A stretch of DNA of 64,000 bases from Hybos culiciformis (GCA_964007475.1 OZ023274.1:7998001-8062000), one strand, 5' to 3'; positions 11,600 through 27,516 are shown, counted from the first letter of the stretch. Notes: a model not told the origin generated them from the letters alone. Numbers and translations are program-made.

Positions 11600-14500
11600 C
11601 ATATTTTATTTTTTTGAACTTTATTTTGTAAACACAATTCATAATTTTACATTTTTAGGATTTTGATTTTTCTAGGTTTTGTTGCATCGCATTTTACAAA
11701 AAAAAAAATCGTTTTTCTCATTTTATCCTCAATTTAATCGATAAATTCGATGTGCAGAATCTATGCTCCAAGAATAAATTTCATGAATTTTCTTTTTTTA
11801 ATTTAATTATTATTAACTTTTTGATTAATTTATTAGTTTTATACATAAAATATATGAAAGAAAATTCCCAACATATTTTTTCCGTGCACATAAATGTATA
11901 TAATTTGACATACTAACTATGCTATACATATTTATAAATATTTTTAATGTTTACATTAAAAACTAATAAATTTTTTAAAAGAATTTTTCCTATAAAGTTT
12001 TCATAATATATAATAATAAAAAAATAAAAAATTAATTAATATAAGTGCAGTTTGCTAAGCGCAAAAAAAATTTTTTTTTAGATAAATATGAAATTTATTG
12101 TACACTCATGTCTGACTGTATTTCAAACATTTCTGATAAATGATTATTAATTAAAAGTACAAAGAAAACTTTAGAAATATAGTTTTATTTTTTTTTTTTT
12201 TAAATAAATCATCGTCATTGGGAAAAACAAACAGAACCAGAGTGTCACAGAAATTAAATGTTCAATGAAAAATTATTAAAAAAAAAAATAAAATAAAAAC
12301 CATAAAAACTTTTATGATAAGATTGAAGGCTTTTTGTTTTTTTTTTTTCAATAAGTTCCTGAGAAGGATCAAAATCATAAATCATTGCCTTAAAATTTTC
12401 TATATATCCTTTTGTTATGATCTCATCAAATTTATATCAATGAAAAAAAAACTTTTTACAATATACAGAATGTTAAATAGAAAGAAATAACATTTTCAGA
12501 ATATATGTTTCATGTACGCAGAAGGCATTTTGAGTATTGAAAAAAAAAAACGTAAAATTATAAAGCTTTATTTTTCAAGATAAACGTTTAAGTTTTATCT
12601 TTTTTGGCACATACTGGATTACATAATGGACAACACGTCCAAATACATAATTCAATCGAGCTGAGTATTCATCCTACAAATTTTCATCTAGTAAATTGTA
12701 CATATGGGAACGATTGAAAATGCGACACTAGCCTCAAGGAGAAAATATAATAAAGATAAACACTGTGATGATAAGCTGTAATTAATAAATTTTTGAAAAA
12801 ATCACAGACTAGTCAATGCTTTAATAACTGCTGCAATCGTTACTATTATCGTTAGTCGCTCAATATAATTGTACCCGTCCAACTTAAAAAAAAAATTTAT
12901 TAAAATCATTAATTTTCTATATATTTTTTAGGCATATTTTTCATTTTATTGAAATATAAAATTTTTTTTTATTTTATCAAGACTCTGTGTTTTTTTTTTT
13001 TTTTTCAGCATAAACGAAGTCATTATGTCAATTGAATTTTAAGTTCAAGTAATTCAAAAGAATATTATCACAGACAAATTGCTAAATCATGAAAGTGGAA
13101 ATTTAAAAAAAATAAAAAAAAAAATAAAAATGTGAATAAACCATCATTAATGTATCTAGAAAGAAATCTTCAAAAGCTTTGGTGGTAGAAAACCACTAAA
13201 GCCAAAAATGAAAAGGTTGATATTAACGCTAGACTTCACTTAACAAATAAAATAAAATAAAATAAAAAAAAGTAAAAGAAAAATTCATGATAACTATAAT
13301 CATTTGAAATATCATGGTAAAATTTATATAGAACTTAGGCCCAATATTTCGAATAATAAATAATATTATTTGAAAAAAAAAAAAATATACAAGAAGTTGA
13401 ATTGACAGTAGCATATAGATTCTAATAGGTAATTTATTAGCATAGAGCAATATCAGATTTAAAAATTCTTAATTCGAAATAATGTTCAATCAATACAATA
13501 TCGTCCTTCCAACAATTTAAGTTCCCAAATTAAAAGCTTTTATCATAACTATAGTCCATACCCGAAATTCAAGTAAAAACTCTTTTTGTTTGATTTTAAT
13601 GAATCAAATGCATAATTATTGCTATTCGATGTTCAAGCAAAAAATACCAAACTTCAAAAATATAATATATAAAATATTTAAAAATTAATTTTATGAATGG
13701 AAGGTGAAAAACGCCTCAATCAAAAATCGAAAAAAAAACATGATTCAAACAAAATTATGAGACCTTCCTTCATTTAAAAACAAAATTATTAAAATCAGTT
13801 CATGAAAATGTCACTTCTAGAAAATGGTTTTCATCGAAAAAATTTTATTCTATATTAGATTTATCTTTAAAAATATTCTCTTATACTAAGGCTTACGGCC
13901 GATAATAAAGTCAATACCATTACTTTTATCATCAAAGAAAAACACAAAAATATGAAAGTTCGATAATGATGATGATAGAAATTTTATAATAAAAAGCATA
14001 CATATTATATATAATATATATATTATGTACATTCTGTACATATTTGTATGTAATATATACGTGTATATAGCAAGGGAACAAAATCTGTTCAATATAATTT
14101 CAAAGAAAATAAAAATCGAAATTCGCACTGATGCATATGATTTTCCAAACAATTTTCAAACATAAAAATTCTGTTAAAAAAAAAAATTATACTTTTTTTT
14201 TTTTTCCATTCAACATAAAATCATAAAACTGGTTATACTGAAGTGAAAAATAAAATCAAATCGAACTAAATGTTTTCCCAAAAGTATTTAATTTCAAATT
14301 CATTATGAAAATGGAAATTATTTGGTATATTTTTTATTTTATTTTCCCAAATTAAGAAATATATTTTAGGTTAAATAATTTTTTAGTATAGGTACTATTG
14401 AAAATAAATCAAAGGGTAAATAATTTATTAAAAACCTCAATTGAGGTGATTGATTTTAAAACGGAGAATTTAAACTTAGTTTTAATCAAAATTCATTATT

Positions 14501-16820
14501 ATTAGGATTATAACGTCATAACTGTCAATTTCAAACTATCCTAAAGGCTCACCTTAGCCGCGCAAATTTTTTTTCAGATCGTTAAATTTTAACAAAACTA
14601 CTGTTAATTTCAGCATAAATAAATAAAATTTCTATAGTAAAATATCAATGGATTAAAAATAGTAGATACGTTTTAATTGATTGAGTATAAATTCAAATAT
14701 ATTAAACGAAACAAAAGGGAATGAGAAAACAGATCACTAAAATTTAGAGCCTTGAATATGAAATGATTTGCAGCCTTCAATGCAACATTTAACAATTAAT
14801 TTTATGAAATAATTTTTTTTCAATAATGTTTTTTTTAAATATAGACACAAAAATTGACAACCATAATTAGAAGTATAGATTATTTTATTACTTTATATTG
14901 ATAAAATAGGTTGCATCTGAACATGTATACAAATTGCGTTCAAATTAAAATTACATAAAAAATAAATTTTTATTTTTTTTTTATTAGTCAAAATTTTTCC
15001 GCAACAATTAAAACAAGCTCAAAAACATTTTTTAATTAAAGTCATCAATAGAATACGCATAGGAGGTATAGGTATTTTCACAAATTCGATCGAGTGTATA
15101 TTGTATATAAAATAAAAACATCCTTCAATTATCAACTACCTATGTAATTATTCACTTTATCGATAAAATAAATTAGCAGAAATAATAAAGCATGAGATGT
15201 GTCACAATGGATGTTAATTTTTTTTTGTTGTTCTATGAACGTCCACCAAAATGCGCAATATTTAACTAACGTAGAAGTTTTATAATTTATTCGAAAAATA
15301 TATGTATATATTTTTATTAACCCAAGCACCAAATAAATGGTTTGCTTTTTCTGTTGTATTAGTTTTTATAAAATTTTGATACTAAATTTGAAATGAACGA
15401 TACTAAATTTGAAATGGGCGATGATTTTTAAATACTACTTTATTATCTCTGTTATTAGTTACCGCTGGCAGTGAGGTTTAGGAAAGAAATTGAAGGAACA
15501 CAATCAAATTTTAAAAGCATTTGTTTAAAATTTGATGTCACATCAAAAACAGCAGCAAAAATAATTATATCCGTATATATATGCGAACTATTTTCTAACG
15601 CAGGTAAATAAAATAGCCTTGATAAGCAGTAAAAAATCTTAGTCTCAAACTAGGACTATAAGAAATTATCTTAATTAATTATAAATATTTATTAAAGCGG
15701 ATTCTCAAATTTTTTATATATATAATGCTCAACCTAAGATTTGTTCGCTAATAGATGAAATCTGTTATTGTTAAAAAAGTTTGCATATGTATAAATATAT
15801 ATTAAAGAAGATACCATAAAATTTATTACGCAAAAATTTGACAACAAAAAAAAAATAATTTATTTAAAAAACAAATTATTTTTGTGACTGCCTTCATCTA
15901 CAATAGAATTTTTTTTTTTTTTTTTTGTGGCTTCACATCTGGCTTTTTTATATAACATCTAGAAGCAAAATATCTAAATTAATTCACATATAGTACGAAG
16001 AAAAAGGATTTAAATTTATATAGAAAATGCATACACAAAAATTTTTTTTTAAAATATATATTTTTTTTTTAGGCGAAAGTGTTAAATTTGGAAATAATAT
16101 TATTTTATGTTATGTGGGATAACCCATATATTTTGAGTTAAATGCAAAAAGAAGGCGCTAAAATTTTAAAATTTTATACTACATATATATTCAACTTGTT
16201 TCAGAAACATACACAAATGTGTGCTTTAAAACCTACAACAATGTACATACGTTGTTTGCTTTATTCATATGGTATTCGTATTCTATATAAAGAAAAATAG
16301 AAATTATACAAAGTTTTTCTTTATTTTCCAAAGTTTTTCTTTAATTTTATTTTATTATTATTTTTTTTATTTTTATTTTTTTAAATCATAAAATTTAATT
16401 TTTTTTTTGGTGAAAATATTATGAATATAAATTTTTATATACCTAGGAAACATTTTAATGGTATATGGTGGTAATACTGAAGAATAACAGTTTTTATGTT
16501 CGAACAAAATAATGTCTTTAATATACTTAGATATAAAAATATAAATTTTGATAATAAATGTACGTATTACTACTAAATATCGATGTTTTAGTAGTACAAA
16601 AAAAATATGTAACATTATGGATTATGTGCCAAGTATAATAAGTTGTTTGTCATGTCCGCTCTACATATACTAGCTTTTCAATAAAATGAAATGAAACTAA
16701 AAGATAGATTCAAATTTTGAATAAAAGTACTAAATCTAAAAATCTATTAATCTTCAAACAAAATCATTGGGTTTAAAATAAATTTAGATTATAAGTTGGG
16801 AAAAACTTACATTTCACACT
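11600..16820. other. AT-rich non-coding DNA
   Basis: No gene, RNA or transposon end was recognised. The interval 12590-12880 has higher sequence complexity (for example around GGACAACACGTCC and ATCGTTAGTCGCTC) and could be conserved non-coding sequence, but nothing identifies it. The rest is homopolymer-rich. A 20-bp tandem duplication at 15379-15420 is listed separately. Confidence 0.6.
15379..15420. repeat. 20-bp tandem duplication
   Basis: GATACTAAATTTGAAATG occurs twice at a 20-bp spacing, with small differences at the unit ends. Confidence 0.75.
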
Positions 16821-16825
16821 TTCTT

Positions 16826-17045
16826 GCTGTAAATGTGAGTTAATAAAATACCTTGAAATTTAATTAAACTGATGGTGCAAAAGTGTAATTTTGTTACAAA
16901 GAAAAGAATTTTAATAAAAATGCTATAGTAACTTCTTATCCACTCGCCCAATTTGAGTTGTGGAAATGTGAAGTAATAGTATAACATGGAATTAGAACAT
17001 TTGATCAATTTGTTGTTGCAAAAGTGCAATTTTCTTATAAACAGA
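16826..17045. repeat. Diverged 141-bp tandem duplication
   Basis: The block TGCAAAAGTG(T/C)AATTTT recurs 141 bp apart (16876 and 17017), with weaker flanking similarity (AAATGTGA and a following AGTTAATAAAAT/AGTAATAGTATAA). On the minus strand the single open frame at 16814-17071 therefore contains two related segments (KLHFCNNKLIK and KLHFCTISLIK). I read this as an old non-coding duplication, because no known family is recognisable and the rest of the peptide is low-complexity. Confidence 0.6.
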
Positions 17046-17795
17046 GGTTTAGTGACAGTTCGTTGCTTCATTTAACTTTTAATCCAAAAAATCAAAAAGG
17101 GTTAAAAATATGCACAGGCCTCTGAGCTCTATGCCGACTAATATCAGAATCTCGTATACAGTCTTATACTTATTTTTTTTGTCATCAGCAAAAAATATTT
17201 CTCCTTCACAATTGTGAAGAAACCACAAAAAAAAAATAACAGTCTTGTAATAAATATACATTTTTTGAAATGGAAATTTAAGTGGCTAAGTTTGAAAAGC
17301 ATAAAATTTTATATGTTAGGTACTTTCTGGTATATATATACTACGAATGGGCGAGCGATATATTTTTACTTTTCTGGCTATTTTCTTCTTTTTTTTTTTC
17401 CTAGTTGCAGTTAAAATTAAATAAAATTTAATGTAAATGTACATAAATATTTATGCATATTATGTAGATATATATTTAATTTATAGTTGTATAACTATAT
17501 GGTATATTCGGAAAATTTAACATTGAAAATGTAATAAAAATGTATATATTTATATGAAAGTAAAATTACAGTGTATACATTCCACAAAATTTTCTATGTG
17601 TGGCTATAGAAAATTTTTTTTATTTATTTATTTATTTTTTATTTTATTTTTTTTTCCAACTTATGTTTAATGTTATTTCATGAAATCATGCTTGAACTGA
17701 AGTGTGAATCAAAAATATTTCATTAAAAGTGATGGCAATTTGTTTATTTCAATTTTACGTTGAGTACGTTCGTAACTAATAAAGGAAATGTTGAA

Positions 17796-17831
<36 letters not shown>
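17796..17831. repeat. (AAT)12 microsatellite
   Basis: An uninterrupted run of about 12 AAT triplets. Confidence 0.95.
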
Positions 17832-17832
<1 letters not shown>

Positions 17833-18231
17833 TTTGCAAGCAACATTATAAAATAACACTTTTATGTTAATAATGTTTCGCCAAATTTTATATTTGGTAT
17901 CATTTGTGCTATTTGGAAGTCAATAAAAATAAGATAGATATTTTATATAATTCTCATGACAAAATCACTTTTGAATTTCAACTTTCTATAGATAAGGAAG
18001 GAGCTTTATTTTTCAAGTTCTTTTACAATGCTTTAAATGATAAATTATTATTTTCTGTTTTGTATAAATGTTATTGAAATTAATTGAATAATAAATTTTG
18101 AAAATCGTTTATATTGCGTACAGTTATTTTCTTGTGGTCTGTAATGGTTGAGAAACAATCATAGGTTTGAAATTCAAAGTCTAGTTTTATAGTTAATTTT
18201 AAAATTTTAAATTTATACTAAATAATAATAA

Positions 18232-18849
18232 TTTGAAAACTCGTTTTTTACTTATTTTTATTTTCTGCCTTTTTCACGTTAACTAAATTGTTATTATGTG
18301 CTGCATGGAGATGTTTTACAAGAATTTTATGACTAATCATATCGATGAAAATTTTTTCGATGATTTTCTCGCTTTTTCGGGTTTTTCATGGAGTTTTCCA
18401 CAAAAGCAAACTTTATGCAACTCATTTCGCTCTACAACTTTGTCCCAGGTTGCAAAACGCTCATGAATTACATGAATTTTCATCGATTTTTTCTGCAGGC
18501 TTTCACCATTGTCGAAGAGAAAGTAATGATGCCAGTTGATAGTGAACTTGTTCCTGCATAATTTAGAAAACTTTTTTACCGGAAAATTTTCTGGAAAAGT
18601 CGGAAAATTAAGGAAAATTTTTTCGGAAAAACAGAAAACTTGGCATTTTTCCTGAAATGGATTTATCACTAATCAAATTTGTACCAAATTTTCAAATGAT
18701 TTTGCCCGATTTTCCGGGTCTTCCATGGAAATTTCCGCTTCAAATTTCAGACGAAAAGTGGATATACGAGAGTGTCGAAAATAGTAAAGAACTATATAAA
18801 CAGACAAATTCGTGTACGAGTTAATAATAATTGTGGCCTCAAAAATAGT
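18232..18849. repeat. Dispersed repeat family X, copy 2
   Basis: This copy is homologous to 10928-11592 along its whole length and carries the same internal ~330-bp direct duplication. It starts at TTTGAAAACTCGTTTTTTAC without the foldback left arm that precedes copy 1. It also lacks about 45 bp near its right end, so GTCTTCCATGGAAATTTCCG runs quickly into GACGAAAAGTGGATATACGA. It ends with TTAATAATAATTGTGGCCTC. No coding capacity was recognised. Confidence 0.85.
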
Positions 18850-21800
18850 TAAACATAAACAGCAATGGACTGAATTTTCATTAATTCAATAATTTATAAT
18901 TTTTCAAATTGAAATCAGATTCACTTTCTTAAAATAAAACTTACAGATTTTAAGGAGGTAAGTATGTATATACATTGAATTATTTTAAATTTTTCTTTTA
19001 ATTATTGAAGTTTCCATATCACTCAAAACAGATATAGAAAAATTATAAAGTCAAACCTGTGTGCATATATACGTCGTAGTTAGGTAATTTCTAAATCTCA
19101 AATATTATTATGTTCCATACAAAAGAAAAATAGAATATTTTGTTGTTCAACATAACAATATTAACGAAAGAAAAATAGAAAATGAAAAAAATAACAATTT
19201 TTGTTGCATCCCTATAGTTCAAATAAAAAATAAAAATAAATAAAAAAACAGAAAACCGAAAACGAAAGATTGGCTCCCAAGAAGGAAAAATAAAATCTTT
19301 TATGATTTACCACTTCAACACAATGTTCTTCTTCTATTTGTAAGAATTCATTTTTTTCTTTTTGGGAAACCTAGAAAAAAAAATTAAATAATTCAAAAAA
19401 AAAAAAAACAACTTTTTATTGAACCTGGAATTTAACAAAAAAAAACTAAATAATTTCCTATTTATATTTAAAAAAAAATATATCCTCGATGTTAAATAAT
19501 ACTAAAAGGCAGTGAAGAATGCCAAACGTATTATGCAATTTTACAAAAGAGGAAAAAAGAGGTAAATATAAACAAAACTAAGGAATAGACATAAAGACTT
19601 AAAATAATTTTCTTCTTCCATAGATTCGACATTTTTAACCGCCTTCAGTTCAAGTTCCTTAAAACCATTCCGTTTAAAAATACCCCAAATGTTTGTTTAA
19701 GTATATTGTTAAACGATTATTGCACTATAGAGAAAATATATCCCTCTATGATCGTATGGCAGGCAAACAAAATACTCGTTTTCTCTGCATTTGTAGTAAA
19801 TAACAAGAAAAAGAGGAGAGAGGCCAGCAACTGTTGTTAGTGGAATGATTGTGTAGGCAGTCGACTCCAGAACATCACAGGGTGCAGTTGTTGGCGGTAT
19901 ATATTTTATTGAAATTGTTTAAACAATATCTAAAATTCAACAGTGAAGAAATTGTAGAAATTCAATACCGCGAATTTACCGAACACAATCAGAAATGAAA
20001 ATATTTTATTTTTCAGTGTAATTTTATCTTTATTTTATTCTTATATTAAACAAAACCATGCCGTGAACCTAATTATTAGAAAAATGTCTTGTATAATAAA
20101 TTAATACTGACCAAAAAACACTCAATAACGTTATTTTGAATAGCTTAAACCAATACACACTTTTGAGACATAGGTAGCTAAAGAATATATATAACTTCAA
20201 ATCACAATAAAGAAAAGCCAATGTACATTAAGTTTTTTTTCCCAACAAATTTAAAAGCTTTTACTTTGAACAAAAGCCACATAGAACTATTTTCCTTTCT
20301 TACTTTAACATCATTGACTTTTAACTAAAGTTTTCGCCACAAAAACTAAAAGTTGACAGCAAGAATATTATTTCTACCTTTATTTAATTAAGAAATCAGC
20401 TTTTACATACAAAAAAAAAAAAAAACAAATTTACCAAAATTCTAAAGATTTATTCTTAAAAGAAAAATAAATTATATAAAAAAAATAAAAAAAAAAATAT
20501 GATGGACAACTCGGTTTCACTGTCTGACCACAGTGTCGTCTTTGGAAAACTTTTATATGAGGCCACTTGTCTTAAAAATAATATTTCACAATAGTGGGAC
20601 AAAAAATAAAATATAAAAACTGAATGAATGAGAATGAAAATGAATGAAAAAGAAAAACTTATCATTTATGGACAGAATGCTTTCCTCGTACATTTGGCCT
20701 TTTAGTTTTATTTGTTCTTTTTTTTTGCGTTTTTCTTTTGATGAAAAGCAGAAGGAAATGCAATGAGCAATGAAATTTTATGAGAAGTTTTTTCTTTCTT
20801 GAAAATATTTTTTAATCTTATCAAAATATAAAAAGTAAAAAAAAAAATTTAATATGATTTTTAAAAATAAATAGAACTGATTTTTTTTTTCCTACATCAA
20901 AAATGGTTAGAACTAGACAATAATAAGAAAAACTCGGTAAAACTAGGTTTTGTATTTTCTTCTTTTCTTTTTTTTTTAATAAAAATGAATTAAAATACTT
21001 GACCCCATTTTTCACAAAAATATGTGTATGAAAAAGAAAACCATATTTAAAAAATAAAAAAAAAACAAAAATTGTAATAATCTTAAAATTGTTAAAAATG
21101 AGTTAAAAATGTAATGAAATTAACAATTTTTATAGGATTTTCACAAAAAAAATATTTTTAAGAACAATAACGCATTCATTCATGGAGATGAAAGTTTTAT
21201 TGCATTCAAGGATTTTCTTTTGTAGAATATAAAAACTTTATTTTTGTATCAAACCAAAATGTTTCATTTAATTAAGTACATTCATTCATTGGTTTACTTT
21301 ACGCACGTACTTAAAATGCTTGCTCTAAATGCAAATTATCTTAATATTGAAACAACAAAATTAAAGTACTGACTCACAACTATTACAAGCTGTCAATTCC
21401 TAATTCAGAATGAAGCTTTTTTTTTCTGAAACTTACATATGTTTCGTTTTCTTTACGAACAAGAATTACATTTTATTTTTATTTAGAATAAAACTTACTT
21501 TCTTAATATTAACAATATATACCTATATACCTGAAAAGGAAAATTATACTTAGTTTTTAAAAATATGGTAAAAAATTCAACAATTTTTTTTTTCTTTAAA
21601 ATTATCAATAAACATAATTTATTCAATTGTTCATCACTTTTAGTTTATTTTACTCAAAAATATATGTAGATAATATTCTTTTCCTGTTACTTGAAGCAGA
21701 ATAATTTCTTAACTATAATGTAATGGTAACTTATCTGTAAAAGAACTTGAAAGTTTTCATCTTAAGCTCATTTACAAAAGTGTCCTTTATACTGATTTAG

Positions 21801-24405
21801 TATATAAAGAAAATGATGTACTTATAAATAATTTTACAATTTACTAGGAATTATCCCAAATTTTAAAGTAAAATTTTAATGTTCAGAAAATATTTACAAT
21901 AAAATTTATCTATACATGTGTTAAAGATATTATTTAGTTAACATAATTAAGAGTAATAAAATCCTAAAAGTATATAGTGTAAAAATTGTGATCTACACTT
22001 AAAACTATTATTTCAATTCTATATGATCAATTTATTTCATTTCATTATGTCTTTTTAAATGTATTAAAATTACATGGGAAATCCTCCCATTTCGGTATAA
22101 CTTGAATTTACTTCGCTTGAATGAAACATTAGAATTGATTATATTAAATATTACTATATTTCAATTTAATTTATTAAACTAATTTTTGAAAAAACAAATT
22201 CTTAAAATTATTTTTCTACTATTTAAAGTTCAAATTACTGATCATAATGTAAAATCTTGAATTTTAAACATGCAAATAATTTTTCTTCTTTGTTTCCGTG
22301 AAGGTATTTAAAATCCTTTCGAAAGACCATATAATATTACTGACTTACAAACAAAATGCATGGATCTTATATTGTCATTATATTCATGTCTTTTTAGTAG
22401 AACAATGTTTTTGTATCATATTGTCATCTGACATTTAATAGTTTAAGTTTAAATATAATAGGATGAGAGGAATAATCCATAATTGCAAAAAATGAATCAA
22501 CAAATAGTTTTTCTTACAAGTTGAAGCACGAAGATTGGAATTTTTTTTTTTTTTAATTTTCGAAATCCTTAAATTTTTTTTGAAATAAATTCTATGTATA
22601 AGAATAGGAGTACACCTGTTTGTGTTTGTGTATACTTATATAATACAAATACATACATTATTAATTTTAAGTTTCAAAGATATATATTAAATAAAAATTT
22701 AAAAGCAGGATATATTTCAGAAACAGAATATTTATTGCGGAAATAGAATGATTATCTTGATTTAAATTTAAAAAACGAAATTTTAATTCTCAAGATAATG
22801 GACCTTCCTAATTTAATTTATTTGAAAACAAAAACATATAATAAAAGATACTCATCCTTTGCAGGTCCTTTTCAAGTGCAGTTTGTCCAATTTCAGCCTT
22901 ATATTATGATTAAACTTATGAGCGTTGAGAATACTTCTGATTTATATCCCAATATTAGCTTTTCATCATTTTCTTGAAACATCGCAGACCCTATCTTTTT
23001 CTTTTCTGAAGTCATTCGATAATTTAAAGCAAAAACATTTATAAAGCTTCAGGCTTTTAAAAGATTTTAGGATTCTACGGATTTTAAAAAATTCTAGGAA
23101 GGAGTGTGAATGGGGCAATATGATGGAGACAGTTCAAATGTCAAGAGGAACCAAAACAGTACTGATAAAATCTTAAAACCACATAACGAATTTCAAATTT
23201 GTAAATTTAAAGAAATTTTCTTAATTTTAGTAATTTTTTTTTTAATATTCATTAAAAATAAAATTACTATAATTAGAGGTATTAAAACCTACATAGTTAA
23301 GTTAGAAAATAAAATAAAAAAACCAATTTGAATTTTTTTTTTTTTTTAATATATTTTTTATACAAATACAACAAATTTTATTATTATTTTTTACGTAAAA
23401 TTTTAGGTGTAATTAGGAAACAGAAGTCATGTGCCACTTGAATGTCCGGTTTAATCTTATCAGGGAAACATTTATGTCACGCAATCTACTAAATTGTAAT
23501 TTTATTTGAATGGAAAATTTGTGTGGTTTAAAAATTTAATTATTTTCAATAAAAATTATTTCTTAATCACAATTTGGAGAAGTTTAGCTTCGAAGACATA
23601 CTTTGAATGTGTTATTTTATATAATAGTTGCTAACAGCAACATTTTCTCTCTGAAAAACCTGTTTTAAAACCCACATCTATCTCGTAGCACTTTTTAACC
23701 ACATATTATATTAATTTCTCTAAGTTATATACTTAGATCTCGCATGATATTCTCTGTTTATACTTATAGTGGAACTATTTAATAATTATTACGGCTTTTG
23801 AGTCAAAAATTTTTATACTAAGGCAAAAGATAATAAAACACAGCTGAGTTGTTATCACCACTAGAATCAGAGAGGAAAAACTATCAAATTTTTTTTAAAT
23901 AAACTTTGAGAAAATTTGTAGAGTCACTCTGATGTATTCAAAATGGGGAAAAAAATAATAAATTGTAATGTTGAAGCGTTCATTTTAATAAGTACTTATT
24001 AATAGTAGAAGGAAAAGCTAGGAAAATGTAGTTTTTTTTTTTTTTTAAATATTTATTGAAGAAAAAAACTCTTTTATAATTTATTATTGTTTGTTTTGGT
24101 GTCAATTTGAGAATTTATTATTATTATTATTATTTTTTTTTAACTAATATAAAAACAATAATAATGTAAATATTACTTTTATTATTATTTTTCTCTATAT
24201 TATTATTTTTGATTTAATAATTGTTTTTAGAAAAAGTTTCCTGTTTTAATCCAATTTTATGGCTTGGGTGGAAAAATAAAAGTTTTTCAATTATGTTACT
24301 AAAGTTTTTCTATTTTTTTTCCTTACATAAAAATTAATAAAATAGTAATTATAACTATTTTTTGCGTAAGTTTTTTCAATTTCCAATTATATATGAAAAA
24401 AAAAG

Positions 24406-24432
24406 AATATATATATATATATATATATATAA
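24406..24432. repeat. (AT)n microsatellite
   Basis: A run of about 13 AT dinucleotides following an A-rich tract. Confidence 0.92.
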
Positions 24433-27400
24433 TATTTTGTTTTTCAATCAAGTTAGGAGGTAATAGCGGAATCACACAAATGTCAAAGTATAGTATAATT
24501 AATATACATATATATTTTTTTTTTTTTACGAAAACAAAAATGTTGAGTTTCTAAATTAAATAGATTTTTTAATATACAATTAATGGATTTTTGTGGTTAA
24601 AAAAAATAGGAAATTAATTTGGAAAGAAAAATTCATTACAAATCATGAAGTGAAATATAATTTATTTGAAGGGGACCGTGAAAAAATAATAACAACAAAT
24701 AATTTACTATATATACCTATATTTTGAAGTTTTTGTTAACATAATCTTTGAACGTCAATTCAATTCAAATTTTTCCGATTATTTAATTGAGAGGGTAGAT
24801 CGATGGAATCTTTCGACACCCAACCTTGTTCGATTTTGATATGATACAGATTCTTGAAAAAATTCAGGATTTGAATAAATTTTTTAAATTTTAAAATACA
24901 TACATTTTTGTGGTTCGTTCCAAAAGAAATTGTTCATAAATTCCATAAATGCCAAAACAAAAAATTCTACAATATTGAAATTCTTTTAATCATACACAGA
25001 ATTTAAATCTTAAAGATTCCGGTTTAAAGTTTTCATAAATTCTATATATGCTATGAAAATAATATATATTAAAGGCCTTTAATATACATCTATAATTAAT
25101 AATTATATATATATTAAGTTGAAATTCTTCCACAAAATTAAATTTTATAAAAAAAGTTTAACAAATAATTCGTATGTCGAGATCACTTCAAATTATGCTT
25201 TTACAAATTATTAATAATTCTCCTTAAAAATAAATATTTAATATTATCTTAAGATTTTTAGATAATTTCAAATCACAATCACATTACTTACATATGATGC
25301 TGCATTTCTCTTATGGTGATAATTATTTTTATAATTTTACTTATATAAATATAATTTTATTGATGACTGGTTAACCAAATAAATTTTAGAAATTTGAAAA
25401 TTTTCATTAAATATATTCTATATTATATACATATTCTTAATCATTTCTATATAATCAAAATTTTATAATAATTAAGCATCATTGAACTGTTTATTTTGTC
25501 AATAATTACTTCTTTTTTTTTTTATTTTATATATATTATGATGATAATATGAAATTTAATCATTTCTGTGAACAAATATGAACGTAAGTAAATGTTTAAA
25601 GTGTATTTCCCTAAGCAAAATTATAATTTTCCATATAACTGATGAATGATAGATAATTTTTCTATTATTTATATACTATAAAAGTATATATACATTATGA
25701 TGCATATAAATTTGTATATAATATAATGTATACATATAAAAATATATATATTTATTGATCTTCTAAAAGTATTGAATTGCAATCTCATCAAATTATGAAA
25801 TTCTTTTTTAAATTCAATATTAATTTGTTATAAAATCAAACTATTATGTTCAATTTTTAAAAGAGCTCTTAGTCAGTAAATGTATCGTTTACGCTGCCGT
25901 TTTTATTGTAGAAAGAAAGGTAATATTTTTCTTCTGGCAATTATACGTATAATTAATATTGAAAAAATAACCAATTTCTTATATATTAAGAACAGTTTTT
26001 ATATTTGTTTGAAATTAGTTTTTAGAACTTAATTTTTTAGAAAAAAATTACATTTTCTCGACAAAATAAAGATTGACTATATTCTTTAATTATAGTTTTA
26101 TTATAGAATACGAAAATTGCATAATAACTATTCAATATATTATTGAAAATTCATTCCTAACGTTTATTTATAAATTATATAGTAATATTATATATATATG
26201 AATTTTGTTAACATAATCTCAAAAAATATTAAGATATACATATAAATATACATATTACAATTATTTAAGTTCATATATATCAATATTATATAATAAAATA
26301 CATAAATTATATATACTTTATAAACATATATATTATATTATGATGCAAGTATAATATTATAAATAACATTATTTTCCTGTATATTATTTAGATAAAATTT
26401 AAATACATTTTATTTATTATAATAAATTTTAACATTAAATAAGCTTCTCAAAGATAATAAATATCAATCATTTCTGATTACAATCAATTTACCATTGTGT
26501 ACAAGAAAAAAATATATATTTATTTTTTTTTTATTTTTGATTCATCCTATAAATTTCATGTTACTTATTTATGGCCATAAGCACAGTTTAAAAATTACAT
26601 AGAAAAAGAATTTAACTGAAAAATCAACAAATATACCATATTATAATAATAATAATAATATAAATATAATAATAAAGATTTTTAATATTTATTAGAAAAG
26701 AGGATAAATATATTAGGAGTACATTACACATAATGTGTACATGTGTGTACAACATATAAATTGTATTATTAATATATACTTAAATAATTTGCAGATGCGT
26801 ACAGATGGCCGCCAAAAAAAAATGAAGCCTTATACTTACACCATAGAAGTTCACAATTTAAATTTAAGTACGAATCTTGGCTATCATTCAGTGGAAAGAA
26901 TGATCAAGGATCAGAGCCGATAAAAAGTTGTATCAATTCTAACGTCTTTAAAAATATTTACAATAATTTTTTCAGATTTTTTAAGAACAAGTATAGCAAA
27001 AAAAATTTTTAAACCCTGCCACTGGAAAATTATAAATTTTCGACATCTGCATCTATTCCCATTTTACACACAAAAAACAAATAAATAAATAAATCATGTA
27101 CCGAATGTAACGCTTTAATAAAATAATAATAGCCCCAATAAATATTTTTTTTAAACAATGAAAATTTATTTTTATCAATTAAATATCAAGTTAGTTGAAA
27201 CATAAAATTCACAAAATAATTAATGCAATGATAAAAATTTCTCAATTTTTCTACTCTTTTGAAATTTATTTTAACAATTCGTTTATTAGATTTTTAACAT
27301 AATTGTTTTCATCAAGCATTCCCTATAGTATGTTGTTTTCCTATTAAATACATTATTTTATTATATTACAATTTTTTATTTTTATTTTCATTTTACACAT

Positions 27401-27492
27401 TTTAATTGCACAAAAAAAGCTTTCAAAATAAAACCATCAAAAATTCTTACACTACTGTCAAAATATTGGTGGTTATCAAATTAGTCAAGATA

Positions 27493-27516
27493 TATGTATG
27501 TATGTATGTATGTATA
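27493..27516. repeat. (ATGT)n microsatellite
   Basis: About five ATGT tetranucleotides in tandem. Confidence 0.9.

Noticed and set aside
19712..19918. GC-richer island open for 69 codons on the minus strand
   Set aside because: It has no ATG start, the plus strand is also open over much of it, the translation matches nothing I know, and no convincing splice sites bound it. An exon is possible but unsupported.
26795..26923. Possible exon MRTDGRQKK... after a TTTGCAG acceptor-like site
   Set aside because: A single short frame with no recognised homology and no partner exon nearby. AG acceptors are common by chance.
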